This document shows, piece by piece, positions 36,594 through 46,490 of a DNA stretch of 64,000 nucleotides. The notes under the pieces were generated by a model. It had not been told where the DNA came from. It worked only from the letters and a program-made list of their open reading frames with translations, and did no database searches. This stretch comes from Myxococcales bacterium (GTDB lineage Bacteria; Myxococcota_A; Polyangia; Haliangiales; Haliangiaceae): NCBI GenBank assembly GCA_016706545.1, contig JADJJK010000024.1, positions 55,713 to 119,712 of the forward strand, in the 5' to 3' direction. Each line of letters starts with the position of its first letter. Position 1 is the stretch's first letter. The translations under genes and the position numbers were made by a program.

Positions 36594-37882
36594 GACGCAC
36601 CTCCCGCGCCGCTGGCGAGCGGCCGCTCGTCCAGCGCCAGGTCCACCAGGCGCAGCGCCCACCACGCCGCCAGCCGTCGCACCAGATCGCGAGGGCCGGG
36701 CCAGGATAGCTGCTTGACCTCGACGACCTCGGCTGGCTCGCCGGCCTGCCCGGCCCGCGCCAGCGAGAGCCACACGGTACCAACCGGCTTGTCCGCCGTC
36801 CCGCCGTCGGGGCCGGCGATGCCCGACGCAGCCAGCGCCAGGTCGGTGGAGAACGCGCGACGCGCCCCGCTGGCCATCTCCCGGACGCAGGCCTCGCTGA
36901 CCGCGCCCTCGTTCGCCAGGGTCTGCGCCGAGACGCCGAGCTGACGCTGCTTCTCCTCGTTGGAATAGACCACGGCGCCTCCTTGAAAGTACGCGGACGC
37001 GCCGGGCGGGTCCGTGAGTAGCTCGCCGATCATCCCGCCGGTGCAGGACTCGGCGGTGGCGATGGTAAAGCGGCGCTCGCGCAGACGCCGAGCCACCCGC
37101 TGGGGCAAGGTCTCCTCCCCGTCGCCGTAGAGCGCCGTCCCCAGGCGCGCGCGGAGCTCGGCGTCGAGGAGGCCAAGGCGAGCCGCCGCCGCGGCCTGAT
37201 CAGGGTCGCGCACCACCAGCTTCACCAGGGTCTCGGGGAACTTGATCTGATAGTGGATGGACGCCCCAGGGACGCCGTCGACCAGGCCCCGACAGGCCTG
37301 CGAGATCTGCGACTCTCCCCGGCCGAACACGCGGTAGATGCCGCGGGCGATACGCGGTGCGTCACCGCGAGCGTCCCGCAGCTCGGCCAGGCGGCCACCC
37401 AGGCCGGCCTCGTAGATCCCGAGCAGCTCCCGGGGCACCCCGGGCAGGCAAAACACCGGCACCCCCCCTAGCACCACCTCGAAGCCGGGCGCCGCGCCCA
37501 CCGGGTTCTCCCAGACCCGGCTGCCCGCCGGCACCCGGAGCTGCCGGAGCTGGAGCGCGCTGGCCGAGGCGCCAAACCGGCCCTCCCAGCGCGCCCTGGC
37601 GTGGGCGTCCACCGCCGCCTCGGCGCCGACCAGGGAACACACGACATCGACGGTGAGGTCGTCCTCGGTGGGGCCCAGCCCCCCCGAGCAGACCACCAGG
37701 TCGGCGCGCCCCGCGGCGGCCCGCATCGCGTCCTGGATGTCCCCAGCGTCGTCACGGCAACTCGTCATCCAGCGCACGGATACATCGAGGTCCCAGAGCC
37801 TCGCCGCCAGCGAGGATGAGTTGGTATCGACTATCTCGCCGCGACAGAGCTCGTCCCCGATGGTCAAGATCTCGGCGTACAT
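36590..37882 (-). CDS. cinA: CinA family protein (competence/damage-inducible; NMN amidohydrolase domain)
   Basis: 430 residues from the ATG at 37882 (MYAEILTIGDELCRGEIVDT). The N-terminal MoCF-like domain has SGGLGPTEDDLT. The C-terminal PncC-type amidohydrolase domain has TIATAESCTGGMIGELLT, AVVYSNEEKQRQLGV and ASGIAGPDGGTADKPVGTVW. Full-length CinA with both domains. It is the first gene of cinA-thpR-recA and divergent from the PP2C gene with about 100 nt between them. Confidence 0.95.
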   Translation of the reverse strand: MYAEILTIGDELCRGEIVDTNSSSLAARLWDLDVSVRWMTSCRDDAGDIQDAMRAAAGRADLVVCSGGLGPTEDDLTVDVVCSLVGAEAAVDAHARARWEGRFGASASALQLRQLRVPAGSRVWENPVGAAPGFEVVLGGVPVFCLPGVPRELLGIYEAGLGGRLAELRDARGDAPRIARGIYRVFGRGESQISQACRGLVDGVPGASIHYQIKFPETLVKLVVRDPDQAAAAARLGLLDAELRARLGTALYGDGEETLPQRVARRLRERRFTIATAESCTGGMIGELLTDPPGASAYFQGGAVVYSNEEKQRQLGVSAQTLANEGAVSEACVREMASGARRAFSTDLALAASGIAGPDGGTADKPVGTVWLSLARAGQAGEPAEVVEVKQLSWPGPRDLVRRLAAWWALRLVDLALDERPLASGAGGAS

Positions 37883-37921
37883 TCGGGTGATGCTACCCCA
37901 CTTCGCGGGTGCCCGATGCGG

Positions 37922-37950
37922 TTGACGGACCGGTAAGGCCTGCCTATGAT
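37922..37950 (+). promoter_or_regulatory. sigma-70 promoter of the PP2C gene
   Basis: TTGACG at 37922-37927 and TATGAT at 37945-37950 with 17 nt between. The start of transcription would be near 37957, about 27 nt before the ATG at 37984. Confidence 0.75.
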
Positions 37951-37959
37951 TCGTCACCT

Positions 37960-37973
37960 CGGTACCAGTACCG
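37960..37973. promoter_or_regulatory. inverted repeat at the PP2C transcription start
   Basis: cggtac-ca-gtaccg, a perfect 6-bp dyad just downstream of the -10 element. It could be an operator or a small leader hairpin; no regulator is known. Confidence 0.35.
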
Positions 37974-37983
37974 GAATTCCTAT

Positions 37984-38757
<774 letters not shown>

Positions 38758-38944
38758 TCGCGTTGGCCGACCGCGCTGACTGACCGCGCTGACTGACCGC
38801 GTGACCGCGCTGACCGACCGCGTTGGCCGACCGCGACCGCGCTGACCGATTGCGCTGGCCGACTGGGGCTGACTGCGCGAGGCTATCGCGCCGCGCTGGG
38901 CCGCGCGGGCCGGCAAGGCGAGCTGACAAGCGCCGCTCAGCGGC
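38758..38944. repeat. intergenic tandem-repeat spacer
   Basis: Repeated gaccgcgctgact and gaccgcgttggcc units from 38760 to about 38890, of variable length. No gene. Confidence 0.7.
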
Positions 38945-39469
38945 TCACAGCAGCTTGATGCGCTCGATCTCGGAGCCTTCCGAGAGCGGCAGCATGCGCA
39001 GCACACACCGGCCAGGATCTTGCGGCAGGAAGGCGGCCAGGAACATGCGCGAGGTGCGCCAGTACGCGCGGGTCCCTCGATGCTCCGTCGCCGCGCCGAA
39101 GTGCTGGCGCAGCCAGGCCTCGATGTCGTCTTCGTTGCAGCCTCGCACCTTGAGCTGCAGCTCGATGAGCGGCGCCTCGTCCGCGGTGCCGGCGAAGTAC
39201 AGGTCCACCTCCGCCGCCTTCTTGCCGATGCCAAACGGCGGCTGGCGAAAACACCAGGTCCCGGCGCGCCCATCCGGCAGCTCGGTCGGCTGGCAGATCC
39301 CGGTGGCGTCCTTGCGGGTCGTCTTGCCCAGCTTCCACGGCCCCACGCCCAGGATCTCCACCCGTCGCTCACAACCTGCGCCGGCCAGCACGGCCAGCGC
39401 GGCCAGTACGGCCGGCCCCGCCAGGTTGGCCAGCGCGCGCGGCGCCCCCGATGACCGGGCCCCGCTCAC
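38945..39469 (-). CDS. hypothetical lipoprotein coupled to the Fur-family gene
   Basis: 174 residues with a lipobox AVLAGAGC. The mature part (RVEILGVGPWKLGKTTRKDA...) is a compact domain with four more Cys (GICQPTE, TWCFRQP, VRGCNED, GRCVLRM), possibly disulphides. Its ATG overlaps the stop of the Fur-family gene by 4 nt, so they form an operon. Function unknown; a link to metal or oxidative stress is only inferred from the regulator. Confidence 0.75.
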   Translation of the reverse strand: MSGARSSGAPRALANLAGPAVLAALAVLAGAGCERRVEILGVGPWKLGKTTRKDATGICQPTELPDGRAGTWCFRQPPFGIGKKAAEVDLYFAGTADEAPLIELQLKVRGCNEDDIEAWLRQHFGAATEHRGTRAYWRTSRMFLAAFLPQDPGRCVLRMLPLSEGSEIERIKLL

Positions 39470-39966
39470 TTCTTGCGTGCCTCGCGCGGACAGCTCCCCC
39501 CGGGGACTCCCTGCGCCTTGGGGCAGAGCCCGTACAGCTCGTGGCGGTGACGCAGCACCGAGAACCCGCCCAGGCGCGCGGCGATCTTCTCCTGCAGCTC
39601 CTCGATCTCCGAGTCCTCGAACTCCAGGATGAGCCCGCAGCTCGTGCAGATCAGGTGGTCGTGGTGCGCCCCCACCACCTCGAAGCGGGCCTGACCATCG
39701 CCAAACTGCCGCTCCACCGCCAGCCCACCGTCCACCAGCAGCTTGAGCGTGCGATACACCGTGGCGTAGCCAACCCGCGGATGTCGCTTGCGCACCCGGG
39801 CCAGCAGCTCGTCGATGGAGATGTGATCCTGCGTGCGCAGGAACTGCTCCACGATCGCCTCGCGCTGCGCGGTGGTGTTGAGCTTCTTCTGCTTCGCGTA
39901 CTCCGCCCAGCGCTCCTTGAGCGCGGACAGGTCCGTCGGGCGGAAGTCATCGCGAGGCGCGACCAT
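39466..39966 (-). CDS. Fur-family transcriptional regulator
   Basis: 166 residues from the ATG at 39966 (MVAPRDDFRP); an in-frame extension of 26 residues is weaker. Winged-helix region: TTAQREAIVEQFL, then GYATVYRTLKLLVDGGL. Metal region: GAHHDHLICTSCGLILEFED with the HHDH and CxxC ligands. A further pair of Cys lies near the end (GLCPKAQGVPGGSCP). Whether it senses Fe, Zn, Mn or peroxide cannot be told from this. It is divergent from xseB with 158 nt between them. Confidence 0.93.
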   Translation of the reverse strand: MVAPRDDFRPTDLSALKERWAEYAKQKKLNTTAQREAIVEQFLRTQDHISIDELLARVRKRHPRVGYATVYRTLKLLVDGGLAVERQFGDGQARFEVVGAHHDHLICTSCGLILEFEDSEIEELQEKIAARLGGFSVLRHRHELYGLCPKAQGVPGGSCPREARKK

Positions 39967-40124
39967 GGCGGCAAAGTTATCCCAACCCGCCCTGTCGTCC
40001 AGCGTTTTCCCCGCAAAAGGCGCCTTCGACGAGCGCGAGCCCACTCGCCACGCGCTTTTTTCTGGCTCACCGAGATCCCACGACCGCGAGCCCGCAGCGC
40101 CTGCGACGCGCTAGACTGCGGGCC

Positions 40125-40361
40125 ATGGCCGCCGACGCAGAGCTTTCCTTTGACCTCATCCTGACGCGGCTGCGCGAGGCCGTGGAGCGCCTGGAGTCTG
40201 GCGAGCTGTCGCTGGAGCAATCCCTGGCGGTGTACGAAGAAGGCGTCGGCATGGCGCGCCGGGGACAGGCCCTGCTGGATCAGGCCGAAAAGCGCGTGGA
40301 GCTCTTGGTCAGCGCCTCCGGAACGGTGGATACCGTGCCTTTCCATGACGAATCAGCCTAA
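40125..40361 (+). CDS. xseB: exodeoxyribonuclease VII small subunit
   Basis: 78 residues, normal family length: LSFDLILTRLREAVERLESG followed by ELSLEQSLAVYEEGVGM, the XseB two-helix motif. The large subunit (XseA) is not in the window. It overlaps the prenyl transferase gene by 17 nt, an arrangement common in bacteria (xseB-ispA). Confidence 0.94.
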   Translation: MAADAELSFDLILTRLREAVERLESGELSLEQSLAVYEEGVGMARRGQALLDQAEKRVELLVSASGTVDTVPFHDESA

Positions 40362-41196
40362 CCCGCCCACGCTCTCGCTCGAGCTGGCCCCGGCGCCGCT
40401 GCGCGCGTACGTCGTCGATGTGGCGCGCTGGATCGATGATGAACTGACGCGACGGCTCGCCGTCCCTTCGCCCGATCCGGGCCGGCTCGGCGAGGCCATG
40501 CTGTACGCCGCCACCAGCCCCGGCAAGCGCCTGCGCCCCGCCGTGCTGGTCGCCGCCTGCGAGGCGCTGGGGGCGCCTCGCGAGCGCGCGCTCACCGCCG
40601 CCACCGCCGTCGAGCTCCTGCACGCCTACACCCTGGTCCATGACGACCTGCCGGCCATGGACGACGATGACGAGCGCCGCGGCCGCCCCACCGTCCACAT
40701 CGCGTTCGGCGAGGCCACCGCGATCCTCGCCGGCGACGGCCTGCTCACCCTGGCGTTCGAGCTGCTGGGCGAGCTGGGCCCCGCCGCTGGCGCCGCGGTG
40801 ACCGTGCTGGCCCGCCGCGCCGGGCACCGCGAGCTGCTGCTTGGGCAGGCGCTGGATCTATCGCTGACCACCCAGGGCGCCGCGCCGAGCCTCGAGGAGC
40901 TGGAGCTCTTGCACGCCGGCAAGACCGGCGCGCTGTTCTCCGCAGCGGCCGAGCTCGGCGGCATCTGCGCGGGCGCCAGCGCGGCCCAGCGCGCGGCGCT
41001 GGCGGAGTACGGCATGGCCATCGGCATCGCCTTCCAGCACGCGGACGACCGCGACGACGCGGAGTTCATGGAGCACGCCGCCGCCTCGGCCGCGCGGATG
41101 CGCCAGCTCTGCGCGCGGGCCCAGGCGCTGGCCGCCGAGCTGGCGCCGCACAGCCTGCTCGACGAGATCGCGCGCTGGATCGGCTCCAAGGCATGA
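40345..41196 (+). CDS. ispA: short-chain polyprenyl diphosphate synthase (farnesyl/geranyl type)
   Basis: 283 residues. The first aspartate-rich motif is normal (LVHDDLPAMDDDDERRGRPT). The second region reads GIAFQHADDRDDAEFMEHAA instead of the usual FQxxDDxLD followed by a GKP loop. The Asp residues remain, but the segment after it is shorter than in typical IspA proteins. Position after xseB supports IspA (farnesyl diphosphate for quinones and undecaprenol). Product length is not certain. Confidence 0.88.
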   Translation: MTNQPNPPTLSLELAPAPLRAYVVDVARWIDDELTRRLAVPSPDPGRLGEAMLYAATSPGKRLRPAVLVAACEALGAPRERALTAATAVELLHAYTLVHDDLPAMDDDDERRGRPTVHIAFGEATAILAGDGLLTLAFELLGELGPAAGAAVTVLARRAGHRELLLGQALDLSLTTQGAAPSLEELELLHAGKTGALFSAAAELGGICAGASAAQRAALAEYGMAIGIAFQHADDRDDAEFMEHAAASAARMRQLCARAQALAAELAPHSLLDEIARWIGSKA

Positions 41197-41981
41197 GCGT
41201 CGGCGCCGGGCCTGCGGTCGCCGTGGCCCTGGCGCTGGCGTGTGCTGCCTGCGGCGCCGGGTCGCCGCAGGTGCTGGCGCGCGGCGTCTTGCCCTACGGG
41301 CTCGTGGCCGAGGCCGGGCGCGTGGTCTCCGTGGAGCTGGCCGAGCGCTTCGAGCTGGTGGTGCGCCCCGAGCGTCAGCTCACCGCGCCCCGCCGCCTCG
41401 AGCTGGGGCCGCCCGAGCTCGACCTGCGCGCGCTCGCGGTAAACCAGACCACCGCGTACGTCGGCACCGACACCGGGTGGATCTGGGAGATCGACCTGGC
41501 GACCATGGCGCGGCGGCGCTCGCTGGTCGTCGGCGCCCCGGTGGTCGCGCTGGCGGCCAACGAGCAGCTCCTCGCCTCCGCCGACGCCTCGGGCGCGCTG
41601 TGCTTGCGGCGCCTGTCCGACGGCGCGCTCCTGCAGTGCGCGCTCGCCCCCTTCGCGGTCGGCGCGCTGCGCCTCGACCGCGAGCACCTGTGGATCCTGC
41701 CCCCCGCCGACGCGGCTGCCCCCCCGCACAGGTGGACCGTGCCCGCCCTGATCCCTGCGCCCACCGTCTCGGAGAAACTCCCAGCCGAGGTACCCTGGCG
41801 TGACGGCGTGGTCTGGTTCATCGGGGAGGTGCTGTGGTGGCGGCGCGGCGCCGAGCGAAGGCCGCTGTTCGCGATGCCCTCGTCGATAAGAGCGGTGGTC
41901 GTCACCGGCGCAAAGCAGCTCGTGGTCGCCGCGTGGTCGCGGCAGCTCACCGATCCGGCGATCGTCGTGTGGTCACGCTGA
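41193..41981 (+). CDS. hypothetical lipoprotein with beta-propeller-like repeats
   Basis: 262 residues; the lipobox is ALACAAC. The mature protein has short repeated beta segments (AYVGTDTGWIWEIDLATMAR, LASADASGALCLRRLSDGA, LRLDREHLWILPP) like a WD40 or PQQ-type propeller. It starts in the stop of the prenyl synthase gene (ATGA). Function unknown. Confidence 0.7.
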   Translation: MSVGAGPAVAVALALACAACGAGSPQVLARGVLPYGLVAEAGRVVSVELAERFELVVRPERQLTAPRRLELGPPELDLRALAVNQTTAYVGTDTGWIWEIDLATMARRRSLVVGAPVVALAANEQLLASADASGALCLRRLSDGALLQCALAPFAVGALRLDREHLWILPPADAAAPPHRWTVPALIPAPTVSEKLPAEVPWRDGVVWFIGEVLWWRRGAERRPLFAMPSSIRAVVVTGAKQLVVAAWSRQLTDPAIVVWSR

Positions 41982-42068
41982 CGCGGCAACTCCCTTGCGA
42001 GATTCGCGCAAGCGGCGCAAAGCGCAACCCGTCCTCGGGTCACTTGCACAACCTGCTACAGTGAGTGC

Positions 42069-42965
42069 GTGTCCGACTGGGATGAAGTCACGCAGACCGA
42101 GCTCGAGATCATCAGTGCTGCAGACGCGGTCCGACGGACGCATGCCTACCTGGTCGTGATCACGGGTCCGGGCGTGGGCACCATGCACAAGCTCCCCGTC
42201 GACGGCGCCGTGATCGGCCGCAGCCAGACCGCGGACCTCCGGCTGGCCGAAGACGGCGTGTCTCGCGCCCACGCCAGGATCAGGCCCATCGAGCGGCGCA
42301 TGATGCTCGAAGATCTTGGCTCGCGAAACGGCACGTTCCTCAACGGCCAGCGCATCGAGCGCCCGGCCGCGCTGGCAGATGGCGACAAGGTCCAGATCGG
42401 CCGAGGCACGGTGCTGCGGTTCAGCTACCACGACTCTCTCGACGAGTCGTTCCATGAGCAGATGCTGCAGTCGGCGCTGCGCGACAGCACGACCAAGCTC
42501 TACAACAAGCGATACTTCCTCGACCGGCTCGACGGCGAGATCAAGTTCTCTCGCCGGCACCACTCGGCGCTCAGCGTGCTCATGGTGGACATCGATCACT
42601 TCAAGCAGGTGAACGACCGGTTTGGCCACGTCGCGGGCGACACGGTCCTGGCCAACGTGGCGCAGATGATCGGCCGCAGCGTGCGCAACGAGGACGTGGT
42701 GGCGCGCTTTGGCGGCGAGGAGATCGCCATCATCTTGCGCGCCATCGAGCTCGGGCCAGCGCTCCTGCTCGCCGACCGTGTGCGCCGCGTGGTGGCCACG
42801 TCCGCCACCGCCCTGCCCGACGACAAGCAGGTCCACGTCACCGTCTCGGTGGGCGTGGCCAGCTTGCCCGATCTTGCGGTGGAGACGGTCGCCGAGCTGG
42901 TCGACGCCGCCGATCAGGCGCTCTACCGCGCCAAGCACGCCGGCCGCGATCGCGTGTCGCGCTAG
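42069..42965 (+). CDS. FHA-GGDEF protein (diguanylate cyclase-like)
   Basis: 298 residues from the GTG at 42069. The FHA domain covers residues about 25-120 (GRSQTADLRLAEDGVSRAHA, LEDLGSRNGTFLNGQ), which binds phosphothreonine. The GGDEF domain covers residues 135-295: MVDIDHFKQVNDRFGH, RFGGEEIAII. The signature is GGEEI, so the usual Phe is Ile; cyclase activity may be retained or weak. No inhibitory RxxD five residues before it. It may link Ser/Thr kinase signalling to c-di-GMP. Confidence 0.93.
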   Translation: MSDWDEVTQTELEIISAADAVRRTHAYLVVITGPGVGTMHKLPVDGAVIGRSQTADLRLAEDGVSRAHARIRPIERRMMLEDLGSRNGTFLNGQRIERPAALADGDKVQIGRGTVLRFSYHDSLDESFHEQMLQSALRDSTTKLYNKRYFLDRLDGEIKFSRRHHSALSVLMVDIDHFKQVNDRFGHVAGDTVLANVAQMIGRSVRNEDVVARFGGEEIAIILRAIELGPALLLADRVRRVVATSATALPDDKQVHVTVSVGVASLPDLAVETVAELVDAADQALYRAKHAGRDRVSR

Positions 42966-43029
42966 CGCGCGCCTCTCGTGATCCCAAATATCACGCACGC
43001 ATTTCCGCCGGCCCACGCCAGGCCTTGGG

Positions 43030-45489
43030 TCACTTGGGCAAGAGCTCCGCGGGGATCCGGTTGGGGATCTCCGGCACCGTCTGCTCGTAGAGCCAGGTGT
43101 ACGTGAAGAACGTGCCCAGCACGCGCTTGGAGTAGTTGCGGGCCTGGTCGTCGACGATGCCCTCGATGAACTCATCGGCGTCCCAGGTCCCGCGCGCCTT
43201 GAGCATCCGCCGCACCGCGGTCTCGCCGGCGTTGTACGACGGCGGGACGAGCAGCGTGAAGCGGCTCCACTCCTGGAACAGGAAGCCCAGGAAGCGCGAG
43301 CCGATGGTCACGTTCTTCTCTGGATCTCGCAGCGCCTCGCGAGTCACCACGATGCCGGTGCCCTTGGCGAAGCGGGTGGCGGTGGAGTTGATCATCTGCG
43401 TCAGGCCGATCGCGTTGGCGTACGACTCGAGCTGTGGGTTGAAGGCGCTCTCCTCGCGTACGATCGCGATCTGCATCGCGACCGGGAGGTTGTTGGCGGT
43501 GGCGTGCTGGGTCAAGAGCGGCCAGTACGCGCGCGGGTAGGAGATGAGCCAGCGCGCGCGATTGGCGCCCACCGGCCAGCTCCGGCGGTAGTCGAGCACG
43601 TGCCAGCGGGTGGGCCAGTGCGAGTTCTGGTAGTCCCCCAGGCGGTCATAGAGAAACACCATCGCCCACAGCTTCTCGGCCAGGTCCGGATCCTCCACTC
43701 GCTGCTTGCCAGCGGGGGCCACCAGCCCAAGGAGGCGCAGCTCGGCGGCGGCGGGTTGTCCAAGCCCCAACCGCAAGAACTCGAGGGCGCGGGCAAAGCC
43801 CGGGCTCGCCCACTCCGCGCGCGGCTTGAAGACGAACGCCGGCGCGGCGGCGTCAAAGCCCGGCGGATCGGCCGACAGCTCGGCCACCAGCTTGGCGAAG
43901 CGCGCGGGCGCCGCCTCGCGCAGGCGGTTGAGCGCCAGCATCGCGTAGTACGCCGCCGGATAGGTGCGCACCGTGGTCTCCCAGGACGCCAGCGCCGCGG
44001 CCTTGTCGCCCAGCGCGAGCTGCGCCCGGCCGATCCAGTACTGCGCCTGCCCCTCCGCCCAGTAGTTGTCATCCACCGGCATCACCTCGATCTGCTTCTT
44101 CCACCAGGAGATGGCGTCGCGGATCTTCTTGGCGCGCCAGGCCCGCCAGCCCAGGCGCCACATCGCCTCCGCGCGCATGTCGCCGGCAGGGAACTTGTCG
44201 GGCAAGGCCGACAGCGTGCGCACCACGTCGGCGTCTTTGTTCAGCGAGTCCCACTCCTCGGCCTCGCGCAGGAGCGCGTCGTCGGTGTAGCTGTGGGCGC
44301 GGTCCACGCCCTGCGCCGCCTGATAGCGCGCGATGGCGGTCTCATGCTGGCCGATGAAGGCGTACGAGCGCCCCGCCTGGTAGAGCGACTTGATCTCCTT
44401 GTCCACGTCGCTGGCGGTCTTGCACAGCGCCGCCGCCTCGTCGAACATCGGCGCCGCGCCGGTGCGATCGCGCGCCTTGAAGCGGCTCTGCGCGCGGTGG
44501 TAGGCGGCCGAGCAGCGATCCGGCGCGGGCAGCGCGGCGTCCGCCAGCGCGGTGGTGAAGGCGGCCTCGGACTCCGGGTTGCGCATGGCATCAAAGAGCA
44601 CCAGGCCACGGCGCAGCTCCTCGGCGCCGGTGAGCGTCAGCGCCGCGGCGCGCTCGGCGGCAGGGAGCTTGGCCAGCCGCTCGCTGGCGCGCTCGCCCCA
44701 GCGCCCCAGCGGGCTGTCGATCACCAGCTCGCGCAGCAGCGCGACGGCGGCCTGGTGGTCCGCGGGGCTCCCCAGCTCGAGCGCCTCCGCCAGGCGGAAG
44801 GTCGCCTCCTCTCGCCGGATCCCCGCCGGTCGGCGCTGCAGGTAGCCTCGGTAGTGCGCGGCGGTGGCCGCGGCGTCGCCTTGCGTGCGCAGCACGTCGC
44901 CAACCAAGAGCTCGGCGTCCGCGCCCATGATCGAGCTCGCGGGCACGGCGCGAGCGCGGGCCAGCGCCTCAGGAAAGCGGCGAGCGAAGAACAGCGCCGC
45001 CGCCTCGCGGTAGCCCAGGTAGTCGGCGAGCAGCGGCAGCTTGGCCCGCGCGCTCGCGAACCCGGCGGCCGCGGCCGGCCACTTGCCAGCGGCTGCATCG
45101 CACAGCGCGGCCAGCAGCTCCAGGCGGCCGACATCTGCCCCCTTGGCCTCGGCGAGGGCCCGGGTCAGCAGCGGCCGAGCAGCCTTGTAGTCCTCGCGGG
45201 CAAACGCCTCCGCCGCCTTGCCAGCCACCCCGGTGGTGAAAAATGGCGCCACCCGGTCCGCCGAGAAGGGACCGACCGGCCCGCTCGCAGCAGGCCCCCC
45301 CGCGAACGCCGCCGCCGCCACGCCGGTGATGGCCGGACCATCGGGCGACGCGCTGCCGGCGTCTCGAGCGTCTGCGCGCGTCGCAGGGTCTGGCGCGGAG
45401 TCCACCGGCAAGGTGGCGCGACGCGCTGCTCCGTCATCGCCGGAACAACCGAGGACCACACACAGACAGGCGAGCGAGCGAGCGAGCAT
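43030..45489 (-). CDS. soluble lytic murein transglycosylase-like lipoprotein
   Basis: 819 residues. Lipobox VVLGC at residue about 15. A long alpha-helical region with TPR-like units covers residues 100-640, as in Slt70. The C-terminal lysozyme-like domain has the catalytic Glu in IAIVREESAFNPQLESYANA, followed by GLTQMINSTA and VPPSYNAGETAVRRML. It cleaves peptidoglycan with 1,6-anhydro product formation (family knowledge). Longer than Slt70 by roughly 180 residues. Confidence 0.93.
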   Translation of the reverse strand: MLARSLACLCVVLGCSGDDGAARRATLPVDSAPDPATRADARDAGSASPDGPAITGVAAAAFAGGPAASGPVGPFSADRVAPFFTTGVAGKAAEAFAREDYKAARPLLTRALAEAKGADVGRLELLAALCDAAAGKWPAAAAGFASARAKLPLLADYLGYREAAALFFARRFPEALARARAVPASSIMGADAELLVGDVLRTQGDAAATAAHYRGYLQRRPAGIRREEATFRLAEALELGSPADHQAAVALLRELVIDSPLGRWGERASERLAKLPAAERAAALTLTGAEELRRGLVLFDAMRNPESEAAFTTALADAALPAPDRCSAAYHRAQSRFKARDRTGAAPMFDEAAALCKTASDVDKEIKSLYQAGRSYAFIGQHETAIARYQAAQGVDRAHSYTDDALLREAEEWDSLNKDADVVRTLSALPDKFPAGDMRAEAMWRLGWRAWRAKKIRDAISWWKKQIEVMPVDDNYWAEGQAQYWIGRAQLALGDKAAALASWETTVRTYPAAYYAMLALNRLREAAPARFAKLVAELSADPPGFDAAAPAFVFKPRAEWASPGFARALEFLRLGLGQPAAAELRLLGLVAPAGKQRVEDPDLAEKLWAMVFLYDRLGDYQNSHWPTRWHVLDYRRSWPVGANRARWLISYPRAYWPLLTQHATANNLPVAMQIAIVREESAFNPQLESYANAIGLTQMINSTATRFAKGTGIVVTREALRDPEKNVTIGSRFLGFLFQEWSRFTLLVPPSYNAGETAVRRMLKARGTWDADEFIEGIVDDQARNYSKRVLGTFFTYTWLYEQTVPEIPNRIPAELLPK

Positions 45490-46003
45490 GGCTCGAACCT
45501 AGCAACGCCGATCCATGGGGGCAAATTCCCCGACGACAAAGGAGGCGCGGGTCACGTTCCCGCGGCTGTCCTTGCCGCTTGCGCGCCCTCGGCCCTCGGG
45601 CGCCCGCGCCCTCGCGCGCCCGAATGCGCCCGATGCGCCCGATCGCGCGCCCTCGGCCCTCGCGCGCCGATGGGCCCCGATGTGCGGCGACGCGCCCGAT
45701 GCGCCCGATGCGCCCGATGCGCTGCGATGCGCCCGATGAGCCGAGGTCAAGCCGCCAGCGCTGCGCAGTCGCCGACAGCGCAAGAGATCCGTTTTCGAAG
45801 AGCTGCAGTGTCCTACATGACAGGTCAAACGAGATGCGGTGTCGGAATTGACGATCTACGACGCGCGGCGCCACTGGGGCCACGGTAATCAGCGTCACTT
45901 GCTCGCGCGCCATGGCGAGGCTCTCTGCAGAACAACTCCCAGCGTGCGTCCCTGGCTGACGTCGCATTTCTGGCGCCTGGTTTGCTTTCTCTCGCTGCGA
46001 ACC
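45490..46003. repeat. gene-free spacer with 9-nt tandem repeat
   Basis: Contains runs of cgcccgatg (about 45690-45738) and gccctcg/gcgcgccc units (45580-45680), with no supported gene. A frame continuing upstream from the next gene to 45839 is possible but has no ribosome site and poor sequence character. Confidence 0.5.
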
Positions 46004-46429
46004 ATGCACGATCGCCACCTCCTCGCCCCTCCCCGCCGGCTGTCGCTGGGCACCCCTGGCCCGACCAACCGCGACCACGGTCCATCGGTCGCGCTGGTGC
46101 GCGATCCGCACCTGACCCGCTTCCTCCAGCGCGAGTTTAGCTACCTTGGGCACCCGCTCAAGCTCGTCGCCACGGTGGCCGAGATCTCCGCATGGAGCCG
46201 CATCGAGGCGCCGCGCCCGCGGATGATCTTGGTCAGCCTCGATGAGATGGAGGCCGTCGAGCTGTGCGCCCTGCGCCGCCTGCACGAAGGCGGCTGGAAC
46301 GGGGCCCTGGTGGCCCTGTCGCGCAGCGGCATCATGCCCGCCCTGCGCGCCGCCCTGGGCATCACCACCCTGCTCACCCCGCCGTTCGTCCAGGACATGT
46401 TCGCGGACCTCCTGCACGCAGCCGAGTGA
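46004..46429 (+). CDS. receiver-domain-like protein
   Basis: The ATG at 46004 (MHDRHLLAPP) is preferred; a frame from 45839 adds 55 residues of dubious sequence. The 141-residue product reads like a degenerate CheY-type receiver: SVALVRDPHLTRFLQREFSY at the first strand and helix, RMILVSLDEMEA at the phosphoacceptor strand, and WNGALVALSRSGI at the fourth strand. The Asp before EM could be the phosphorylation site, but the acidic pocket is incomplete. Function unknown. Confidence 0.5.
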   Translation: MHDRHLLAPPRRLSLGTPGPTNRDHGPSVALVRDPHLTRFLQREFSYLGHPLKLVATVAEISAWSRIEAPRPRMILVSLDEMEAVELCALRRLHEGGWNGALVALSRSGIMPALRAALGITTLLTPPFVQDMFADLLHAAE

Positions 46430-46490
46430 CCGGGCGGCGGTCGCGTCCGGTCGCGAGCCTGAAACGGCGAGCCGACCGAGAGGCCCAGGC

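Noticed and set aside
38760..38890. Possible CRISPR-like repeats
   Set aside because: Units are short (12-13 nt), contiguous and imperfect, with no spacers and no cas genes.
46141..46490. Continuation of the helicase-like frame beyond motif VI
   Set aside because: Past the frame break the translation is antisense to the receiver-like gene and has no helicase character.
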